Origin: CBDUXP01 sp965371225 [NCBI: uncultured bacterium]
GTDB taxonomy: Bacteria > Abyssobacteria > SURF-5 > CBDUXP01
Length of the DNA stretch: 64,000 nt
NCBI GenBank assembly: GCA_965371225.1
Contig: CBDUXP010000015.1
Location: 12,365-76,364 of the forward strand
Reading direction: 5' to 3'
The position numbers and the translations under genes were made by a program. The notes under the pieces were generated by a model, which searched no databases, was not told where the DNA came from, and was given only the letters and a program-made list of their open reading frames with translations. This document shows positions 25,804-34,740 of the stretch, piece by piece (position 1 is the stretch's first letter; the number at the start of each line of letters is the position of its first letter).

Positions 25804-26895
25804 CTAGGCGCCCGGTGTCGCGGTCGGTTGAGCGGCGGGCTGTAAGGGCGTCAGGGTTTCGGGCGCGGCCGGTGCCGACATGCGCTTGACCGACCCGATC
25901 AAGCGCGCGGTCAGCGGCTCCGCATCGGCCATCGTGGTAATCACGGTCAGCGTGCCTTCCACGCGACCATCGGGCAGGCCGCTCCCGTCCAACTTCACGG
26001 TGATGCGCCGGCGGCTCGCCTGATTGGGGAGTTCCGTGACTTCCACCACACAGCCGGGGAGATCGCACTGGGCGTCGGCAATCTCAAATTTCTTCTGCGT
26101 GGGGGACATGACCACGAAGCTGCGCACGACTTCTTTCCCCTCCTCCACGAGGCCCAGCGAGACGGTCTGCGGATAGATGGCCACATCGCCGACCACGTTC
26201 GCGTACACCGTCAGCCGCAAAGGCTGCTCTTCCCCCTCCACCGGAATGAGGACCGGTGTCGAGATCTGCCCCTGCGGGGCGTCTCCTGCCAGGTCAACCG
26301 TAATGTCGAACGTGCGCGCGGGGTCCTCCCCGGCGCGGGGGACTACGCTCGCGGTGAGATGGGGGCTGCGCACGGTGGGCTCCCCCACGGCGGCGGGAAG
26401 CCTCGCATCATCCTTCACTGTCAGCGTGGCAACCCGCTGCGCCGCTTCCCCGCGCTTGACCTGGCCGAAGTTGATGTAACGCGGCTCCAGATGGAAGGGC
26501 ACCTGGACGATGCCGGTAATGGTCAGGGTCATGCGCGCGCGGTCCGGATCATTCGAAGTGACCGTAATCGTCTTCGTGATGCGGTCTTGAAATCCTGCGG
26601 TCTTCACGGTGCCGGTGACGCGCGCCTCGCCGCCCGGGGCCACCGTGCTGTCGGACGCCAGCGCGGCGGTGCAGCCACACGAGGGCTTGACCTCGTCGAT
26701 GGTAAGCGGCGCGTCCCCTTCGTTGCGCAGGATGAACTCGAAGGGCACTTCCGTCCCCTGCGAGGCCTCCCCGAAATCGATCTTGGTCTCCGCCGGTACG
26801 AGCTTGGGCTGCGCCGCCGCGGCCGGAGCGGCCAGGGCCATGCCCAGCAGGAGGCTCACCCCTGCCACGAGTGTCAGGTATCCACGGTCTCGCAT
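25804..26895 (-). CDS. Secreted DUF1573-domain protein
   Basis: 363 residues with a signal peptide (LTLVAGVSLLLGMALAAPAAAA). The mature N-terminus has the DUF1573 signature: IDFGEASQGTEVPFEFILRN, then EGDAPLTIDEVKPSCGCTAA with the Cys-Gly-Cys. A second, weaker beta-sandwich follows (YINFGQVKRGEAAQRVATL). These Ig-like (ASH/MSP-type) domains bind partners at the cell surface. ATG 26895 is preferred over ATG 26931 because an AGGAGG ribosome-binding site lies between them and the signal peptide then begins at the start. It is 13 bp after the ceramidase-like stop, so the two form an operon. Confidence 0.87.
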   Translation of the reverse strand: MRDRGYLTLVAGVSLLLGMALAAPAAAAQPKLVPAETKIDFGEASQGTEVPFEFILRNEGDAPLTIDEVKPSCGCTAALASDSTVAPGGEARVTGTVKTAGFQDRITKTITVTSNDPDRARMTLTITGIVQVPFHLEPRYINFGQVKRGEAAQRVATLTVKDDARLPAAVGEPTVRSPHLTASVVPRAGEDPARTFDITVDLAGDAPQGQISTPVLIPVEGEEQPLRLTVYANVVGDVAIYPQTVSLGLVEEGKEVVRSFVVMSPTQKKFEIADAQCDLPGCVVEVTELPNQASRRRITVKLDGSGLPDGRVEGTLTVITTMADAEPLTARLIGSVKRMSAPAAPETLTPLQPAAQPTATPGA

Positions 26896-26908
26896 CCCCA
26901 GTTCCCTC

Positions 26909-28054
26909 CTACAAAACGGGCAGTGTATCACGGATCACTGGCCACCCCGCGGGGGACAGGATCTGCGGCCATCCGTCGGCCGTAGCGACCGGTGGACTCT
27001 CCGGCGGGGCGAGCAAGCCCCACATCCCGTCCACACATCCCGCGACCGCGCCGGCTTCGAGCCCCATGCGCGCGCGCACCTGGGCCACCGCCGCTGCCGT
27101 CGGCGCGCCCGGTACCGTGAGCAATTGCGATCCATCGATGCGGACGGCGTGCAGTTCGGCGCGGACCAGACCGCGGCCCCCCCCGAGGAGTGACCGAAAG
27201 CGCGCCCAGCGTCCCCGCCACGTGGCCGCGGGGGGCAGGTCCGCGTGGCAGACGTCGACCTCCAGGCGGGCGGAGTCCCCAAGCGTGGCTGCGGCCAGCG
27301 CGATCAGGACCGGGGTGGCCAACGCCTCCCCCACCGCGTGGGCGGCCTCAAACGAGCGCGCCGCGGCGGCCGCGCCAGCTTCGCGCGCGGTCTGATCCCC
27401 CACCGCACCCGGCAGGGCCAGGCTCAAGCCGCCGCGCGCCGCTTCGATGGCCGTGTGGTAGGCGACCAGGAAATCCGCGCTGACCTCGCGGTTGCGGGGG
27501 CCCAGCACGTCGGGGCGACAGCCGAGCACGGCGAGGGTCGCGATGGGCCGGGCGCCTTCCGCTACAGCTGACCACACGAGAATGGGGGCGGGCGATTGGG
27601 CCGCGTGGTCCACGAGTAGGTCGGGCGGCATGTCCGCCACGGCGACGCACAGGCGGGCGGGTTCGAGGGCCTGCAGGGCGGTGACCACCACTTCCGCCGC
27701 CTGTTCCAACAGGTAGCGGTGGTACGGCCCGCCGCACCCGCGCCCTTCACCCAGCAGATCCGGGCCGCTGGCCACGGCGGTGCCGGCCACGAGGATGTGC
27801 AGTTGCCGGGTGGAAATGCGCCGGCGGACTTCTGACCGGAGCTGCCCCACCCAGGCTGCCGGCACCCCGCGCACATCCAACGTCAGGAACGCGACGGTCA
27901 GGATGCCATCGGAGAGCGTGAAGCAGCGGGCGAACAGGTCATCGTGGACGCCCGCGGCGCGGCGCCGGCCCGGGCCACCCAGTCCATACTGTCCCGTACC
28001 GGTCATGGTGACGCGGGCGGCGCCGGCCTGCAGGCTCACGGTGGGCGTCGTCAC
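26909..28054 (-). CDS. Neutral-ceramidase-like (N-terminal domain) protein
   Basis: 381 residues with a GTG start. The N-terminal region resembles neutral/alkaline ceramidases: an initial AGAARVTMTGTG, then DDLFARCFTLSDGILTVAFL, TLDVRGVP, and a Gly-rich HILVAGTAVASGPD where family members carry a zinc-binding HxHxGP motif. Here only part of that motif survives (Ala/Ser replacing His), and the C-terminal Ig-like domain of full ceramidases (about 650-700 residues) is missing. The protein may have lost ceramidase activity. No signal peptide is obvious. It is co-transcribed with the DUF1573 gene. Confidence 0.65.
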   Translation of the reverse strand: MTTPTVSLQAGAARVTMTGTGQYGLGGPGRRRAAGVHDDLFARCFTLSDGILTVAFLTLDVRGVPAAWVGQLRSEVRRRISTRQLHILVAGTAVASGPDLLGEGRGCGGPYHRYLLEQAAEVVVTALQALEPARLCVAVADMPPDLLVDHAAQSPAPILVWSAVAEGARPIATLAVLGCRPDVLGPRNREVSADFLVAYHTAIEAARGGLSLALPGAVGDQTAREAGAAAAARSFEAAHAVGEALATPVLIALAAATLGDSARLEVDVCHADLPPAATWRGRWARFRSLLGGGRGLVRAELHAVRIDGSQLLTVPGAPTAAAVAQVRARMGLEAGAVAGCVDGMWGLLAPPESPPVATADGWPQILSPAGWPVIRDTLPVL

Positions 28055-28191
28055 CAGTCAACCGGCGCCGCTCCGGCGGGTGTCGCGCTCACGCACGTTC
28101 GTCTCCTGCCTCCGCGCCGGGGCCGCTCCGCATCACCGGGCGGTCCCGCGCTCACCCCCTGCACGACGCGCCACTCCATCGCCGGCGGGTC

Positions 28192-29355
28192 TTAGAGGGC
28201 GGCTTCGTAAAGCTCCTGCACGTTCTCCGGCGCGGGGGGCTTCGGCGTGGTCATCATGACGAGTTCCATCATCGCGTCTTCGGTGAGTTGCGAGATGGCA
28301 TCCTTGTTGGCTCCGAGTTGCGTGATGGTCATGTCCGTGCCGACGTCGTTGCGGAGTTGAATCACCGCCTCGACGGCCGCGGCGGCGTTGGCGGCATCGG
28401 ATTTAGCCACATCACCGGCGCCCAGTGCAAAGGCCACCTTGGCGTACCGCGCCTCCACCACATCCATATTGAAGTCCATGATGAGGGGGAGCATGGTGGC
28501 GAGCGTCTGGCCGTGGGCCGCGCCGTACCGCGCACTCAGGGGATGGCCGACGGCGTGGCAGATGCCGAGCCCCGCGGTGTTGAACGCGATGGCCGCCAGG
28601 TGCGACGCCATCTGCATTTGCGCACGCGCCTCGATGTCCGTGCCGTCCGCGTAGACCTTGCGCAGCCACTGCCCCACCAGTTCGATGGCCTGCAGCGCCT
28701 GACCGTCCGTGTAGGGCGTGGCGCCCATGGCCGTGAACGCTTCGATGGCGTGCGTGAGCACGTCCATGCCGCACGCCGCCGTAACCTTCTGCGGCGCGCC
28801 GACGGTCAACTGGGGATCGAGGATGCAGACCTTCGCGAGGACGCTCGGGTGCGCGATGTACATCTTCCGGTGCGTCTCGGGATTCGTAATCATGCCCCAC
28901 ATGTTCGTCTCGGAACCGGTGCCGGAGGTGGTGGGGATGGTGATGATGTCGTTGGCCGGCTGCTCGGGCTGACACCCGAACTGGTAGTCGCCCGCCGAGC
29001 CGCCGTTGGGCCCGGCCAGCGCGATGGCTTTCGCCGCGTCCATGGACGAGCCGCCGCCCACGGCTACGACGACGGCGTCTTTGACCTTGCGCAAGGTCTC
29101 GGCCCCGGCGTCCACGTTCGTGCTGGTGGGATTGGGCTGCACCCCATCGAACACCAGGTATTCGATCCCGGCGCTCTTCAGGTTCTCCGTAATCGTGTCG
29201 ATGATGCCAGCGGCCACCAGCCCCTCGTCCGTCACGATCAAGGCATTGGACTTGCCGAGCATCTGGATCTGGGTGGCCAGTTTCGCCGAGGTCCCCACCC
29301 CGAAGATCAGGCGCGGCGGCGGCAGGGATTCAAATGAGCGATCAGAAAGGGACAT
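28192..29355 (-). CDS. Iron-containing alcohol dehydrogenase
   Basis: A 387-residue group III (Fe-dependent) alcohol dehydrogenase. Features in order: the NAD(P)-binding GGGSSMDAAKAIAL, ITIPTTSGTGSETNMWGMI, and the metal-binding region CGMDVLTHAIEAF followed by GICHAVGHPLSARYGAAHG, which supply one Asp and three His. ATG 29355 has an AGGAG ribosome-binding site at 8 bp; upstream residues in frame are not part of the protein. The substrate is probably a short alcohol, diol or aldehyde. Neighbouring sugar-type transporters and an acetoacetate-decarboxylase-like gene suggest a catabolic unit. Confidence 0.92.
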   Translation of the reverse strand: MSLSDRSFESLPPPRLIFGVGTSAKLATQIQMLGKSNALIVTDEGLVAAGIIDTITENLKSAGIEYLVFDGVQPNPTSTNVDAGAETLRKVKDAVVVAVGGGSSMDAAKAIALAGPNGGSAGDYQFGCQPEQPANDIITIPTTSGTGSETNMWGMITNPETHRKMYIAHPSVLAKVCILDPQLTVGAPQKVTAACGMDVLTHAIEAFTAMGATPYTDGQALQAIELVGQWLRKVYADGTDIEARAQMQMASHLAAIAFNTAGLGICHAVGHPLSARYGAAHGQTLATMLPLIMDFNMDVVEARYAKVAFALGAGDVAKSDAANAAAAVEAVIQLRNDVGTDMTITQLGANKDAISQLTEDAMMELVMMTTPKPPAPENVQELYEAAL

Positions 29356-29526
29356 GTGTCTACTCCTCACGGGCCTCGCCGGGCCCAACTCGGGCAGGCG
29401 ACCCCAGCAGGCCGCCGGTTGGTGTCGTGTCGCGCGGTGCGTTAGGCCCGGATTCTACTGGGAGACCGCTCCGGACTCAACCGGGGGCCGGTCCCACCGA
29501 CAGTGTCCGTGCGGACTGCTGCCACG

Positions 29527-30999
29527 TCAGCCCGAGTCCCGATCCGCCTTGCGTTTGGCGACGGCATCCAGACCGGCGGCATGGGACGCACGGTTGACGG
29601 GGAACCACAGGAACAGGAGGGCCCCGCCAAGGATCAGCACCGCGGGCATGAGGGTGAACATCCACTTGATGCCGTCCACGGCGGATTGCGGTTGGGGGCC
29701 CCCACCTTTCACGTAACCGACCATCCCCAAGCCGAGACCGATGATGCCGAGGGTCAACGATTGCGTCAGCTTCCGGACCAACATCCACGTGCCGAAATAG
29801 GCGCCGTCCTTGCGCGTTTTGGTGCGATACTCGTCGTCATCGATGATATCCCCCATGAGTGAGATACCCATGACCGACCGCGCGCCGAAGCCGCTCCCGG
29901 CCAACGCCAAGGTCGCGAAACCCCACCACATTCCGATCGACGGCACCAGGAGCATGAGGCACAAAGCCACGGTGGTGATGATGGAGCCCGCGAGGAAGAT
30001 ATGGGTCTTCTCCCGAGACCGGCCCACCCGCACCCACACGGGGATAGAAAGCAGGCCCATCGCCAAATACCCGAACAGCAGCGGCGAGTTCAGGGAGCGC
30101 GGGAACGCCCACCAATCATTGAACGCGTAGAGAGCCAACGAGACGGTAAAGCGCGTGCCCACCTGTTCGATGATGAAGATCACGAGAAACAGGAGGAACG
30201 CATTGCTGCGGAACGTGTCCAAGATATTGTCGAATATGGACGCCCGCGGTGGGGTCTGCCCAACGACCCGCTCACGCGTACCGAAGAAGGACACCAGAGC
30301 GGCCCCCAGGAGGAGCACCCCAAATACGATCGCCACCTGACGATGCGCCACCATCATCGCGGCGGTTCCCGCGGTAGTGACCGCCTCCGCTGCCAGCCCC
30401 TGCGCTTCGGCGATCGCCATGGCGGCCTGTTCCCGGCGGTCGATCCACAGGCCGGGCGAAACCGCGCCGATGAGCAAGCCCATGCTCGAGAACGCCGTGC
30501 GCCAACCCATCAAGGAGATGCGATCGCGGTGGTCGTGCGTCAGCTCACTCCCCAGCGCTGCATGCGGCACGTCGAGAATCGTGCTGCCGGTGTAGAACAG
30601 CGTGTTGGTCACCGCCAGCCAGATGAACAGCCGTGTCTGGGACCATGCGGGGTCGGGCGAAAACATGGCGACGAAGCCCACGGCCAGTGGGACGACCCCG
30701 ATGAGTAAGTACGGGCGCCGCCGCCCCCAGCGCGTCCGGGTCCGGTCCGTGAGGTTGCCCATGATCGGATCGGTCACGGCATCGAACGCCTTACCCAGCA
30801 GCAGGGCCAAGCCCGCCGACTCCGGGGCCAAGCCGGCGAAATCGGTGTAGTACTTCAACAGGTACACCGCGATGATGAAGTCGATGCTCCCGTTCCCCAA
30901 CTGCACCACGGAGTACAGGATTTTGCGGGTCGTGGACAGGCCCTGGGCCGCGCGGGGGGCGGGCGCGCCGGAAGCGATGGCGTCTTCGGTTATGGCCAT
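29527..30999 (-). CDS. GPH-type MFS transporter, copy 1
   Basis: 490 residues with about 12 hydrophobic helices, a member of the glycoside-pentoside-hexuronide:cation symporter group. The conserved cytoplasmic loop TDPIMGNLTDRTRTRWGRRRPY after TM2 and FDAVTDPIMG are diagnostic, with a second loop near DIIDDDEYRTKTRKDGAYFG. It is the same length as the next gene and clearly paralogous. No strong ribosome-binding site precedes ATG 30999. It lies 64 bp after copy 2 on the same strand, consistent with one transcript. The substrate is unknown; bacterial members import sugars, uronides or sulfonated compounds with Na+ or H+. Confidence 0.88.
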   Translation of the reverse strand: MAITEDAIASGAPAPRAAQGLSTTRKILYSVVQLGNGSIDFIIAVYLLKYYTDFAGLAPESAGLALLLGKAFDAVTDPIMGNLTDRTRTRWGRRRPYLLIGVVPLAVGFVAMFSPDPAWSQTRLFIWLAVTNTLFYTGSTILDVPHAALGSELTHDHRDRISLMGWRTAFSSMGLLIGAVSPGLWIDRREQAAMAIAEAQGLAAEAVTTAGTAAMMVAHRQVAIVFGVLLLGAALVSFFGTRERVVGQTPPRASIFDNILDTFRSNAFLLFLVIFIIEQVGTRFTVSLALYAFNDWWAFPRSLNSPLLFGYLAMGLLSIPVWVRVGRSREKTHIFLAGSIITTVALCLMLLVPSIGMWWGFATLALAGSGFGARSVMGISLMGDIIDDDEYRTKTRKDGAYFGTWMLVRKLTQSLTLGIIGLGLGMVGYVKGGGPQPQSAVDGIKWMFTLMPAVLILGGALLFLWFPVNRASHAAGLDAVAKRKADRDSG

Positions 31000-31063
31000 A
31001 CGGTCACGCGGTCGGTGCAGCGGGTTGGTGCATTGCCAGCGCTGGGGACGTTCCGGTCACGCC

Positions 31064-32536
31064 TCACGATGCCGCGGCCCCCGCGCGGCGGCGCGCCTCC
31101 AGAACGGCCTGCGTCGCTGCGTGGCTGGCGCGATTCAGTGGGAACGCCAGCAGCAGCAATCCGCCAAACAGGAGCGCCACCCCCGGCACAATGGAGTACA
31201 TGACGGCAATGCCGCGCAACGCTTCGGGCGACTGGTCGGCCACGCCAGGCACGTACCCGAAGAAACTCAGCCCGAGACCGCAGACGCCTAACGCGACCGC
31301 GCGGGAGATCTTGCGCAGCAGGCTCCACATGCCGAAGTACGCCCCGTCCTTGCGCGTGTGCGTGCGCTCCTCGTCGTCGTCCACGATGTCGGGCACGAGC
31401 GCCAACACCATCACCGCACGCGCGCCGAAGCCGAGCCCGGTGAGAATCAACATCGCATAGCCCCACCACACGCCAATCCGGACGTTGAGCAGCATGCCGA
31501 AGAGCGCCACCATGGCCATGACGGAGCCGACGGTGAACATATGGTGCTTCTCGAACGAGCGGCTGATGCGCACCCAGATGGGGATGCTCACGATGCCCAC
31601 CAAGAGATACGTGGAGATCATGGCCTCCTCGTGCCCGTGGAACCCCCACCAGTCGCCGATGGCATACAAGACGAGCGTCGCGGTCAGGCCGCCCGCGATT
31701 TCGCTAAACAGGAGCGCCGTCATCAGGAACCGGAACGGGCCGCTGCGGAGCGCGTCGAAGAAGTCGCCGAAGATCGTGTCCCGGGGCGGTGTCCGCGGTC
31801 CGGACGGTTCGCGCGTCCCGGCGAACGCGACGGTAAAGGCGAGCAACACCAACACGCCGAACGCGATGGCCATGGTGCCATGCGCCGCCCGCGCCGCAGC
31901 GTGGGCGACCGCCGTGATGGTGTCGGCCCCAAGCCCTTGTTCCGTGGCGACCGCCCCCGCCCGGGTGGCCGACGCGCGGATGAACACCATGGGCGCGACC
32001 GCACCGAGGAACAGCCCCGTGCTGGAAAATCCCTGGCGCCACCCCATGATCGACACGCGTTCCTGGTGCGTCTTGGTGACCTCGCTCCCCAGCGCGGCGT
32101 GGGGCACCTCGACCATGGTGGTTCCCACGAAGAACAGCATGTTTGAGAGCGTCAGCCACCAGAACATCTGGAATTGCGAGAGCCCGCCCGGGGGCGAGAA
32201 CATGGCCACGAAACTCACCGTGAGCGGAATCGCCCCGGCGATGAACCACGGGCGCCGGCGGCCCCACCGGCTCTTCGTCCGGTCGGACAGGTAGCCCATG
32301 ATGGGGTCGCTGGCGCCGTCGAACAACTTGCCGAGCATCAGCGCCAAGCCGGCCCATTTGGCTTCGAGCACCGTGTAGTCGGTGTAGAACTTCAGGAGGT
32401 AGACGGCGACGACATACTCGACGCAGCCGAACCCCAGGCCCGCGCTGCCGTACAACGCCTTGCGGACAGCCGTCAGCTTCGCTTCCAGCGCCGCCGCGAC
32501 CCCGCCCGCTTCTCGTGCCTGCTCGATCGTCGTCAC
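31064..32536 (-). CDS. GPH-type MFS transporter, copy 2
   Basis: 490 residues from GTG 32536, which has an AAGGGG ribosome-binding site; the longer frame upstream has no resemblance to the family. It carries the same landmarks as copy 1: SDPIMGYLSDRTKSRWGRRRPW and DIVDDDEERTHTRKDGAYFG. The identical length and shared motifs point to a tandem duplication followed by divergence. Between them the two may import different members of one substrate class. Confidence 0.88.
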   Translation of the reverse strand: MTTIEQAREAGGVAAALEAKLTAVRKALYGSAGLGFGCVEYVVAVYLLKFYTDYTVLEAKWAGLALMLGKLFDGASDPIMGYLSDRTKSRWGRRRPWFIAGAIPLTVSFVAMFSPPGGLSQFQMFWWLTLSNMLFFVGTTMVEVPHAALGSEVTKTHQERVSIMGWRQGFSSTGLFLGAVAPMVFIRASATRAGAVATEQGLGADTITAVAHAAARAAHGTMAIAFGVLVLLAFTVAFAGTREPSGPRTPPRDTIFGDFFDALRSGPFRFLMTALLFSEIAGGLTATLVLYAIGDWWGFHGHEEAMISTYLLVGIVSIPIWVRISRSFEKHHMFTVGSVMAMVALFGMLLNVRIGVWWGYAMLILTGLGFGARAVMVLALVPDIVDDDEERTHTRKDGAYFGMWSLLRKISRAVALGVCGLGLSFFGYVPGVADQSPEALRGIAVMYSIVPGVALLFGGLLLLAFPLNRASHAATQAVLEARRRAGAAAS

Positions 32537-32595
32537 GCGTTCCCCTTCAACCTTGTGGCCCGGCCCCGATGGACCCGGCCCGGTCCCCCACCGCC

Positions 32596-33414
32596 TTAGA
32601 CGCCCGCTTGCTTGGGCGCGCGCGCGCCCAGTGCCCTGACGCGCTTGTGCACGGTCATGAACGCGAGCCAATCATCCATGTTCCCGAATGCCCAGGGCAG
32701 GAACGCGTCCCCATCCACCTGACACGCGATGCGCGCCTCGACCGCGTCCTCGCCTTCCGCGTACGTCCCCTGCAGCACCTCAAGGACCGGAATGTCTCCC
32801 AACGCGTCGTGCGGAGACGAGGCCAGCGTCATCGTCGCCGCTCCCACGGACACCTGCGTCGCGTCCAGGTGGTGCGTCGCGTACAGCAGTTGCGGGGGCG
32901 CGTCGTAGCCGTCCCCGTTGCACGCCAGCAGGTACTTATAGTGGAAGGACACGCTCTGGTCCTGCGCCGGCCCCAGCGCGGTGGTGGGTGTCACCTCCAG
33001 GGTGATGAGCGTGACGCCGCGCCGCGCGACTGTCCCCCGCACGGTATCGCCGGCCGGGTCCAGGTGAATGTCGCACAGCTTCTTCGGTTCGCCGAGCGTC
33101 TCGCGCCCCACCTGCACCGCCGTGTCCGTGCTCATGGGCATCAGCACGCAGTACCACCCGGGCTGGCCCTCGTGACTCGCCGCCAGGTCGACCCCGGCCC
33201 CGGCGAACCCGCCTGCGATGTTCGACGCGGCCACGTCACAGACCCACACGCGGCCGAGCGGCTCGGTGGGCTCTAACGGCGGCGGCAGCAGCGCGCGCAC
33301 CACGTCGGGATCCGTGCGAAACGTGGCGGCAATGGAGCGCAACCCCGAAAAGGTGGGCCGCCGCAGTGCGGCCTGCAAGTGCCCGATGTCCTTCGCGCTT
33401 CGAACGAACGGCAT
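32596..33414 (-). CDS. Acetoacetate-decarboxylase-family protein
   Basis: 272 residues of the acetoacetate decarboxylase (ADC) fold. GRETLGEPKKLCDIHL matches the ADC active-site segment G-R-E-x-x-G-x-P-K-K, so the Schiff-base lysine is present. An acidic NMDDWLAFMTV segment near the C-terminus is less typical. Many environmental ADC-like proteins are aldolase-dehydratases rather than decarboxylases, so the reaction is open. ATG 33414 is preferred over an in-frame TTG 9 bp earlier. It is upstream of the GPH transporters with a 59-bp gap, likely the first gene of that operon. Confidence 0.82.
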   Translation of the reverse strand: MPFVRSAKDIGHLQAALRRPTFSGLRSIAATFRTDPDVVRALLPPPLEPTEPLGRVWVCDVAASNIAGGFAGAGVDLAASHEGQPGWYCVLMPMSTDTAVQVGRETLGEPKKLCDIHLDPAGDTVRGTVARRGVTLITLEVTPTTALGPAQDQSVSFHYKYLLACNGDGYDAPPQLLYATHHLDATQVSVGAATMTLASSPHDALGDIPVLEVLQGTYAEGEDAVEARIACQVDGDAFLPWAFGNMDDWLAFMTVHKRVRALGARAPKQAGV

Positions 33415-33498
33415 ATCCCCCAAACCCTATGGGCGCCGGAAGTATAACAACCGGTCGGGGGGTGCGCCACGGTCGCCCCGCCGCGGCCGCCGTCCCTG

Positions 33499-34740
33499 CT
33501 ACGAATACCGCAACGCGTCGGCGGGCTGCAGGCGCGCGGCGCGGATGGCGGGGCGCGTGCCCGCGAATATGCCGACCACCACCGTGAGCGCGAGCAGGAA
33601 CAACCCGAGCCCCTGGCTCATGATGGGCGCGGGCACGAAGCGCGGCATGGTGACCTGCGCGCCAAGCCACACCAGGCCCATGCCCGCCACGAAGGCCACC
33701 CCCGCGGCGACGGCGGTCATGAAGAGCGCCTCGATGAAGAACTGCCAGAAGATCTGGGTGGGGGTGGCGCCCAGCGCTTTGCGCAAGCCGATTTCGTTCG
33801 TACGTTCGGCTATGGCCACGGACATGATGTTCATGACGCCCACGCCACCGACGAACACGGTCACCGCACCGGCCACCCCGACGAACAGCTTGAGCCCCAG
33901 CGTGAAGAAGTAGATCATCTTCATCTGATCGAAGATGGCGTACGTCTGGGTCGCCCGATCCAGGCTCGGGTCGAATCGCTGGCGGGCGCCGACGATGGAG
34001 GCCACTTCATCAATGGCCTCCTGGTAGCGCTCTACCTCTTTCGGCTCAAAGTACAGGGTCCAGTAGTCCGCGTCGCCGCCCAGAAAGTACCGTTCCACCG
34101 TCGAGATGGGCAGGTACACCTGCTCGTCGTCCAGGCTGTTCATCCGGCTGAGCTGGTCGCCGTGTTCCGTCATGAGGCCGATCACCGTGAGCGGGATCCC
34201 CTGGATCATCACGCGCTTTCCGATGGCCATGGGACCGTTGATGCCCAAGCGTCGGGCCACCACTACGCCAATCGTGCAGACGAGGCGGCGGTGTTCCACG
34301 TCCGCCTGGCTGATAAATCGCCCGTACTGCACGCCGAAGTCGCGAATCGGCGCGACCGCCGGGGTAACTCCGTACACATCGGCCTGCGTACTCCGGTCCC
34401 CCAGCTGCAGCGGCGTGGACCCGACCCTGTGCTCCGGCTCCAGACTGGCCACCTGCGTGGCGTGCGCCCGGATGGCCATGACGTCTTCCGGTTCGAGGCG
34501 CACCCGTTTGATGCGCGGCGGGCCCTGGGTGTTCGCCTGATAGTCGCCGGCGAAGAAATTGATCCGCTTCGGTCCCGTGCGCGCGAACTCGGCCTGCATG
34601 GTGACCTGCAAGCCCGTGCCCAGGCTCAGCATCAACATCTCCCCGAACAGGCCCCAGCCGATGCCGAGCATGGTCAGCACCGTGCGCAACCGGTGCGCCC
34701 AGAGGCCGCGCCACGCTTCCTGCAGCAAGTCGCGCAGCAT
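33499..34740 (-). CDS. MacB-like ABC transporter permease, copy 1
   Basis: A 413-residue FtsX/MacB-type permease: one N-terminal helix (RLRTVLTMLGIGWGLFGEML), a large periplasmic MacB_PCD domain (about residues 45-265), then three helices, of which the first is followed by GVGVMNIMSVAIAERTNEIG, LRKALGAT, the coupling-helix signature. No ATPase domain is fused. Its ATG overlaps the stop of the preceding permease gene by one base (TAATG), so the two are translationally coupled and probably form a heterodimer. The operon order is adaptor, ATPase, permease, permease. Confidence 0.9.
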   Translation of the reverse strand: MLRDLLQEAWRGLWAHRLRTVLTMLGIGWGLFGEMLMLSLGTGLQVTMQAEFARTGPKRINFFAGDYQANTQGPPRIKRVRLEPEDVMAIRAHATQVASLEPEHRVGSTPLQLGDRSTQADVYGVTPAVAPIRDFGVQYGRFISQADVEHRRLVCTIGVVVARRLGINGPMAIGKRVMIQGIPLTVIGLMTEHGDQLSRMNSLDDEQVYLPISTVERYFLGGDADYWTLYFEPKEVERYQEAIDEVASIVGARQRFDPSLDRATQTYAIFDQMKMIYFFTLGLKLFVGVAGAVTVFVGGVGVMNIMSVAIAERTNEIGLRKALGATPTQIFWQFFIEALFMTAVAAGVAFVAGMGLVWLGAQVTMPRFVPAPIMSQGLGLFLLALTVVVGIFAGTRPAIRAARLQPADALRYS

